Source: Dermatemys mawii (lineage: Eukaryota > Chordata > Testudines > Dermatemydidae). Taken from it: a stretch of DNA of 64,000 nt. Shown piece by piece: positions 58,561 through 64,000 of the stretch (the stretch's first letter is position 1; every line of letters begins with the position of its first letter). A model generated the notes under the pieces. That model was given only the letters and a program-made list of their open reading frames with translations. It was not told where the DNA came from and did not search any database. Position numbers and translations under genes: made by a program. The DNA is taken from assembly GCA_007922305.1 (NCBI GenBank), contig ML677385.1:9145300-9209299 (forward strand), written 5' to 3'.

Positions 58561-59635
58561 AAATAGTTTCCATACATTTGACAGCAGCTGTATTCAAAAG
58601 GCCTAGACCATAATAGGAACTCCATTGACTAGTCTAAGTGTATAGATGTGAGTGAGAAGACTAACATATTTACTTTATCTGAAAAGAATTGCATGCCTTG
58701 GATACCCCAGTTAGGTCAATTGACAGTTGTTAACAGGCTACATGTTAATTAGTAAATTTACTGCTGTAGGAGTCAGTTGAAAGTCAGGTACAGAAATATA
58801 CACGTTTAACAATTTTGCATCTACTGTGCTATTGGTATCTGTGAAATTGAGAATAGACTACAAATTAATACGTGTTGATGATTTAAATATATACATATTC
58901 TCCTAAGGATAGCATCAAAGGAAGTGAGAAGAGAAAACTTTCTGAAATATATTAGGAAATCACCAAACAGATGTAATACCTAAGAAATGCTGAGATACTT
59001 TACTGATTGGCACTATAGAAACCCAAAGATAAATGGTGGCCATTGTATTCACTTACAGGATTAATTTCAAGGAGCTCCGTTTGTGATTAACCCTTCACTC
59101 TGTATATAGCCTTAGTGTATATCTCCATCATTTCCCTCCATCATAGTACATCTTTCTCTCAGAGCACATAAGGAAAAGTGGACTGTTCCAGGTTAATTTC
59201 TTTGTGGCACATTTTGTCACATGGTTACCCTTGCAATTCTCACTCGGTCCTCTATATTCTGATACTTCTCTAATTTTGGGGTTCTTTTCCTGAAGCTCCT
59301 GCTTATCTTTGCCTTCACTGTTTTCTCCTATAGCTCATGCTACCCTTTCCATCACACTCACTGACAAGCCATCACTTTTTACTCTTCCCCAAATTTATTA
59401 CTTTGTGGGTTTTGTAGTACCTGGAGTCAAACTACGTCTTCAGGTTTAACCTTTGATTAAACTGTTTTAATAACAACTTGAATACGAAAGACATTAAATT
59501 AGGGATATAGTGAAAGTGTTATGAAATGTAGATTTTTATTTCTGTTGCAGATAAAATTTCAGTAGCATTAGACTCAATGTATGGATCAAGATATTGTATA
59601 CCATCAGTATGTCATCCTCTCCAGTAGGTTCTATT

Positions 59636-60155
59636 GCAATCATTGGAACATAGGACTCAAAAGAGACCTCCAAGGTCATCTAGTCCAGACGTATGTATAT
59701 GTAGATCGTCACTGATGGGTGTTTTGTCTACCTGTTCTTAAAAAAAATTACAGCCTTCAATTATGTGGCTTCTGCAACCTCCCTAAATAATCAGTTCTAA
59801 TGATTAACTAGCCTTAGAGTTAGAAAATGTGTTCCTAATCTCTAACCTTAATCTCCCTTATGATGATTAGTTCTTGACCTGCCTTTTGGTGGGCAAAGAG
59901 AACAATTGATAACAATCTTCTCTATAAAACCTTGTACACATTTTGAGACTGTTGTCGTGTCCTTCTTAAGTCTTCTCCTTTCTAGACTTAAAATACCTAA
60001 TTCTTTCAATCTTTCATTATGAGTCAAGTTTTTCTCAACCTTCTATTATTTTTGTTGCTCTCCTCTGGACACTCTTGAGTTTGTTCATATCTTTCTTGAA
60101 GAGTTGTGTCCTAAAGTGGACATAGTACTCCAGCTGAGGCCTAACTGTTATACTA
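59636..60155 (-). mobile_element. CR1-type LINE 3' fragment, minus strand
   Basis: Plus strand reads 'aagagacctccaaggtcatc' with 'tagtccaga', then 'ttctgcaacctccctaaata', 'ttgttgctctcctctggaca', 'ctcttgagtttgttcatatc' and 'catagtactccagctgaggc'. This is the standard complement of the CR1 3' UTR and end of ORF2. It is old and frameshifted. Confidence 0.88.
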
Positions 60156-60341
60156 AATTTTAGATGCTAATTAAATTAGCCTACAATAATGCTTCTAATT
60201 TTAAAAAAGGGTAATAAAGTTGTGGCCCGCCCTAAAAGAATTGCCAGGGTGTTACCAGGGGCCTGTCTCTGACCCACAGAGGGCTCCCCAGAGCAAGCTA
60301 GTCTTCATACTCCCGGAAAGGACACAGAAACAGCCTTCCAC
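60156..60341. other. Spacer between CR1 copies
   Basis: Unassigned sequence of about 185 bp; no feature seen. Confidence 0.4.
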
Positions 60342-60423
60342 AGAATCATAGAATATTAGGATTGGAAGAGACCTCAGGAGGTCATCTAGTCCAATCGCCT
60401 GCTCAAAGCAGGACTAACACCAA

Positions 60424-60684
60424 CTAAATCATCCCTACCAGGGCTTTGTCAAGCTGGACCTTAAAAACCTCTAAGGATGGAGATTCTACCACCTCCCTAG
60501 GTAACCCATTCCAGTACTTCATCACCCTCCTAGTGAAACAGTGTTTCCTAATATCCAACCTAGGTATCGTCTGCTGCAACTTGAGACTGTTGTTTCTTGT
60601 TTTGTCATCTGCCACCATTGAGAACCACCAAGCTCTGGAACCCCCCTTCACGAAGTTGAAGTCTGCTATCAAATCTGCTCTCAC
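60424..60684 (-). pseudogene. CR1 ORF2 C-terminal fragment (86 residues)
   Basis: It contains R-K-H-C-F-T-R-R-V-M-K-Y-W-N-G-L-P-R-E-V-V, then E-V-F-K-V-Q-L-D-K-A-L. This is the carboxy terminus of the CR1 endonuclease/reverse-transcriptase polyprotein, after the catalytic part. It has a stop at the expected end of ORF2. The catalytic core is not present in this frame. Confidence 0.92.
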
Positions 60685-60983
60685 CCTTTTCTTCTACAGA
60701 TTAAATAACCCCAGTTCTCTCAGCCTCTCCTTGTAAATCATGTACCTCAGCCCCCTAATTATTTTTGTTGCCCTCCTCTGGACTCTCTCAAATTTGTCCA
60801 CATCCCTTCTCTAGTTGGGGGAGACCAAAACTGGGCGCAATACTCCAGGTGTGGCCTCACCAGTGCCAAATAGAGGGGAATATCACCTCCCTTAATCTGC
60901 TGGCAGTGCTTCTACTAATACAGCCCAATATGCCATTGGCCTTCTTGGCAATGAGGGCACACTGCTGACTAATATACAGCTTC

Positions 60984-61211
60984 TCATTCACTGTAATCCC
61001 AGGGATTTTTTTTTGCAGAATTGCTGCTTAGCCAGTCCGTTCCCAGCCTGTAGCGGTACATGGGATTCTTCCTTCCTAAGTGCAGGACTCTGCACTTGTC
61101 CTTGTTGAACCTCATCAAATTTCTTTTGGCCAAATCCTCCAATTTGTTGGTTACTCTGGACCCTATCACTAACCTCCCGCATATCTCCCTCTCCCTCCAG
61201 TTTAGTGTCAT
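60984..61211 (-). pseudogene. CR1 ORF2 fragment (75 residues)
   Basis: Residues about 29-58 read RNLMRFNKDKCRVLHLGRKN then PMYRYRLGTDWL, a conserved stretch near the end of the CR1 reverse transcriptase. The frame ends in a short A/T slippage (poly-T at 61007-61015 on the plus strand), which breaks it from downstream coding sequence. Confidence 0.9.
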
Positions 61212-61252
61212 CTGCAGACTTGCTCAGATGAATCATCCAGATCATTCATAGA

Positions 61253-61794
61253 GGATGATTGACACACACAAGGAGAAATTCTTGAAAACATAAGAATTAT
61301 TTTTGTTTTAAAAAAGTAGTTACTGCATATTGAATAGAAGTAAGAATGAATACATAAAACTTATTTAAACACAGCAGAATTATACATAGGGAGAATTATT
61401 CACTTAATACCAACACTTGGCATTTAATATGAATAGTTAACATTTAATATCTCCATATTTAACATCTAACATTTAAACTTTTGATATCCTGTGAGCACTG
61501 GCCAAGTGGTTGCAGGATGGGTAGGGGAGATATAACTCAAAACACAGACATCCAGGTTTATTTACAGCCAGATCCACATACTCCTTAATAACAGATAGAA
61601 AAATCAGACTTGCATTCCTACCCAAGATCCCTGTTTTTCATCTTAATGGTCCTCCTAATCATGTTGATCAGATCATGAACATCATGACGATGTTATGGAT
61701 GGTGATTGTCAAGGCCACAATTTTCGTAACTGCTGCTTCAGGCAGTTAAAACAGCTTTTGGCATTTTTCTCACAGGTTAATACCAAAATACTTT
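61253..61794. other. Single-copy DNA between two CR1 copies
   Basis: About 61415-61480 has imperfect 'catttaatat' repeats. Nothing else is supported. Confidence 0.45.
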
Positions 61795-62013
61795 TATGGA
61801 ATCATAAATATAGAAGTAGGAGGGACCACAAGAAGAATTCAAGTCCATCCCTCTGCACTGAGACAGGACCAAGTAAATCTAAACCATCCCTGGCAGGTGT
61901 TTATCCAACCTGTCCTTTAAAACCTCCAACAATGGAGATTCCACAACCTCTCTTGGAAGCCTGTTCCAGAGCTTAACCACCCTTATAGTTAGAAAGTTTT
62001 TTCTCCCTAATAC

Positions 62014-62277
62014 CTAACCTAAATCTCCCTTGCTGCAGATTGAGCCCATTACTTCTTGGCCTACCTTCCATAGACATGGAGGATAATTAAGTACAGTCCT
62101 CTTATGGCAACCTTTAACATATTTGACTGTTACCAGATCCCCTCTGTCTTTCTTTCTCAAGACTAATATGGCCAATTTTTTTAACCTTTCCTTATAGGTC
62201 AAGTGTTCTAAACCTTTTGTTATTTTTGTTGCTGTCCTCTCAACTCTCTCCAGTTTGTAGTTCCCAAAATTCAACAT
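62014..62277 (-). pseudogene. CR1 ORF2 late-region fragment
   Basis: Early residues KLERVERTATKITKGLEHLT with Y-K-E-R-L-K-K-L and R-G-D-L-V-T-V match the ORF2 region after the RT core. It is a non-functional remnant. Confidence 0.88.
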
Positions 62278-62402
62278 AGCACTCTAGCTGAGCCTCATCA
62301 GTGCCAACGAGAGTGGAACAATTGCCTCACTTGTCTAATATACAACACTCCTACTAATGTATCCTAGAATGATGTTAGTCTTTTTTGCAATTGCATCATA
62401 TT

Positions 62403-62500
62403 CTTGAGACAGAAGTTGGGTGAGGTAATATCTTTCATTGAACCAACTTCCATTGGTGACAGAGACAAACTTTCAACCTTACACAGAGCTCTTCTTCAGT
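62403..62500 (-). mobile_element. SINE-like insertion nested in CR1
   Basis: About 98 bp foreign to CR1, flanked by the same 7 bp tcatatt (62396-62402 and 62501-62507). The interior 'gtgaggtaatatctttcatt' and 'gaaccaacttccattggtga' belongs to the family also seen at 28943-29000 and 30592-30632. The length and the target duplication fit retroposition of a short element. Family name unknown to me. Confidence 0.72.
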
Positions 62501-63124
62501 TCATATTGTTGATCCATATTCAATTTGTTTTCTACATTACCCCCAGATCCTTTTCAGGAGAACTACCACCTAACCAGTAATTCCCCATTTTGTAATTGTG
62601 CATTTGATTTTTCCTTCCTGTGTGTAGTACTTTGCACTTGGCTTTATTGACTTTCATCTGAATTCAGACCAGTTTTTCAATTTGTCAAGATCAATTTGAA
62701 TTTTATTCTTGTCCTCCAAAGTGCTTCAATTCCTCCCAGCTTCGTGTAATCTGCAAATGTTATAAGTATACTCTCCACTCCATTATTCAAGTAATTAATG
62801 AAAATATTGACAAGAAGTGGATCTAGTGCAGGACCCCACTAGACACATCCTCCCAGTTTGACAGTGAACCATTAATAACTACTCTTGAGTACAGTAATTT
62901 CACCTAAACCACATTTCGCTAGTTTGCTTATGAGACTGTCATGTAAGACTGTGTCGAAAGTTTACTAAATCAAGATATCACATGTCTACTGTTTCTCCAG
63001 TTTTCACCAGGCCAGTAACCCTACTAAAAATGGCAATTTGGTTGGTTTGGCATGATTTGTTTTTGTCATATCCATATAGGCTATTCCTTATAATCCCATT
63101 GTCCTCTAAATGCTTACAAATTGA

Positions 63125-63373
63125 TTATGTACTAATTTGCTCCACTATCTTTACATATATTGTAGTTATGCTGACTGATCTATTAATTCCTTGGTTCCTC
63201 TTGTTCTCCTTTTTAAAGATAGGTACTATGTTTGCCCTTCTCCAGCCCACTGGGACCTTACCTGCCCTCCCTGAGTTCTCAAAGATAATTGCTAAAAACT
63301 TTGAGATTACTTCAGCTAGTTCCTTAAATACCCAAGGATAAATTTCATCAGGCCCTGGCAACTTGAATAGCAA
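63125..63373 (-). pseudogene. CR1 reverse-transcriptase domain fragment
   Basis: LPGPDEIYPWVFKELAEVIS resembles the PGPDGIxxxVLKELA block at the start of the RT domain in CR1. FLAIIFENSGRAGKVPVGWR and RANIVPIFKKENKRNQGINR follow it. The catalytic YxDD box is not in this frame. Non-functional. Confidence 0.92.
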
Positions 63374-63390
63374 CAGCTTATCTAAATAGT

Positions 63391-63642
63391 CTATTCTTTA
63401 ATCTGTTCATTTCCTGTTTTAACTTGCATTTCTTCCCTGTTGCTAATATTAATTGTGTTGAGTATCTGGTCATCACTAACCTTTTCAATGAAAGCAGAAA
63501 GAAAATAGTCATTAAACACGTCTTCTTTCTTGATGTCATCAGTTATAAGTTCTCCTTCCCTGCCATGTGGAGGACCTACTCTTTCCTTTGTCTTTCTCTT
63601 GCTCCTAGTGTATTTGAAGACCCTTTTCTTATTTCCTCTCAA
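63391..63642 (-). pseudogene. CR1 ORF2 linker fragment
   Basis: KKRVFKYTRSKRKTKERVGP, then GELITDDIKKEDVFNDYFLS and AFIEKVSDDQ, matches the region between the endonuclease and RT in CR1 ORF2. It lies directly 5' of the RT fragment in element order. Confidence 0.9.
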
Positions 63643-63710
63643 ATTAATGGTTTATTTAAATGTGATATCATGCACATTTCTTGCCTTGTTTCATCTCTAT
63701 CCAGATCCTA

Positions 63711-64000
63711 GGATGCTGCAGTACTGGATAAAAGTAAAAAGTTCACTAGAAAGTAATTGCTAAAAAAACATTCTGTGAATTCAAGGTTTCGACTTGCCAC
63801 TGTGTGGTACATGAATAAAACTGATGTAACTGCATTGACTCCTATGAAATCACAATAGTTTAAAACTTCTATTAAAGACTGAATAATCCATTTTAAGAAA
63901 TTACTATAAGACATCATGCAAATTTGTAGTAGTAATCCCCATGATGATGGGCCAGATCATTTCCTCGTATGGAGGGTATTTTGTGTGCAGGTCTTTCTTG
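63711..64000. other. Single-copy DNA at window edge
   Basis: No feature supported. The CR1 match ends near 63710. Confidence 0.4.

Larger units (their letters stand above)
54821..59635. other. Long single-copy stretch
   Basis: It contains an 'aaggc' tandem repeat at 54931-54950 and candidate conserved non-coding blocks (about 55270-55720 and 57340-58560). The 122-residue minus-strand frame at 56076-56444 has no domain I recognise. No gene is supported. Confidence 0.45.
60342..61252 (-). mobile_element. CR1 LINE 3' end, minus strand, youngest-looking copy
   Basis: The 3' end reads 'agaatcatagaatattagga' on the plus strand, the CR1 terminal ATTCTATGATT-type repeat in reverse. Minus-strand frames encode the ORF2 tail: one ends VMKYWNGLPREVVESPSLEV followed by FKVQLDKALVGMI, and another has NLMRFNKDKCRVLHLGRKNP. 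These are highly characteristic of the C-terminal part of CR1 reverse transcriptase. Two frames are needed, so ORF2 is broken. The 5' end is lost near 61252, typical of CR1 truncation. Confidence 0.95.
61795..63710 (-). mobile_element. CR1 LINE, minus strand, about 1.9 kb
   Basis: The 3' end is near 61795 ('ggaatcataaatatagaagt' on plus). Minus-strand frames in order 5' to 3' match CR1 ORF2: 63391-63642 (linker before RT, KKRVFKYTRSKRKTKERVGP), 63125-63373 (RT domain, PGPDEIYPWVFKELAEVISK and GWRRANIVPIFKKENK), then 62014-62277 (KLERVERTATKITKGLEHLT, Y-K-E-R-L). Stops and frameshifts between them show a dead copy, truncated 5' of about 63710. It is interrupted by a SINE-like insertion at 62403-62500. 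Confidence 0.93.

Noticed and set aside
62982..63341. 119-residue plus-strand frame
   Set aside because: It is the antisense shadow of the CR1 reverse-transcriptase sequence.
1..64000. Prokaryotic features such as operons, CRISPR arrays, defence islands
   Set aside because: No long coding density, ribosome-binding sites or spaced direct repeats. All repeat types are those of vertebrate genomes.

Overview
The window is vertebrate nuclear DNA: AT-rich, non-coding, and dense with transposable-element remains. The repeat mix points to a non-avian reptile, most probably a turtle (Testudines). It holds CR1/L3 LINEs, MIR/CORE-SINE pieces, hAT and pogo/Tigger DNA-transposon derivatives, a Penelope-like (GIY-YIG) fragment, and several long LTR-like repeats that I recognise from memory of turtle genomes. 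The species call is inference; no database search was possible. I found no host protein-coding exon, tRNA, rRNA, CRISPR array or operon. Almost all open frames are short chance frames or lie inside repeats. The window is probably intergenic or a long intron.

Layout. 1-8.9 kb: mostly single-copy AT-rich DNA with MIR/CORE-SINE fragments and a fold-back MITE. 8.96-9.62 kb: a solo LTR with a 4-bp target duplication. 10.2-11.1 kb: a GC-rich hAT-like element with near-perfect 8-bp target duplications. 11.1-17.3 kb: mostly single-copy, with one homeobox-motif-rich candidate conserved element and two small palindromic MITEs. 17.3-18.8 kb: an LTR-like repeat split by a pogo-type MITE with perfect 20-bp inverted repeats and TA duplications. 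22.1-23.1 kb: a second LTR-like repeat. 25.5 kb: a truncated hAT-like end. 26-32.8 kb: mostly single-copy. 32.9-33.2 kb: a hAT MITE with a perfect 8-bp duplication. 34.0-36.0 kb: a fold-back hAT element with a perfect 8-bp duplication and another MITE nested inside. 37-41 kb: MIR, a tRNA-like repeat, a second copy of that MITE family, and an LTR-like block. 46 kb: an L3/CR1 3' end on the plus strand. 48.4-49.0 and 52.6-52.8 kb: Penelope-like element ends, the first with 122-bp inverted arms. 51.1-52.3 and 59.6-63.7 kb: four CR1 copies, all on the minus strand, one carrying a nested SINE-like insertion.

No genes work together here. What can be read is insertion history: nested elements give relative ages at 17.3-18.8, 34.0-36.0 and 61.8-63.7 kb. 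Single-copy blocks with homeodomain-like AT motifs (about 14.6-15.1, 27.3-27.6, 55.3-55.7 and 57.3-58.6 kb) are the best places to look for conserved regulatory DNA. I did not find evidence for a new biological system.
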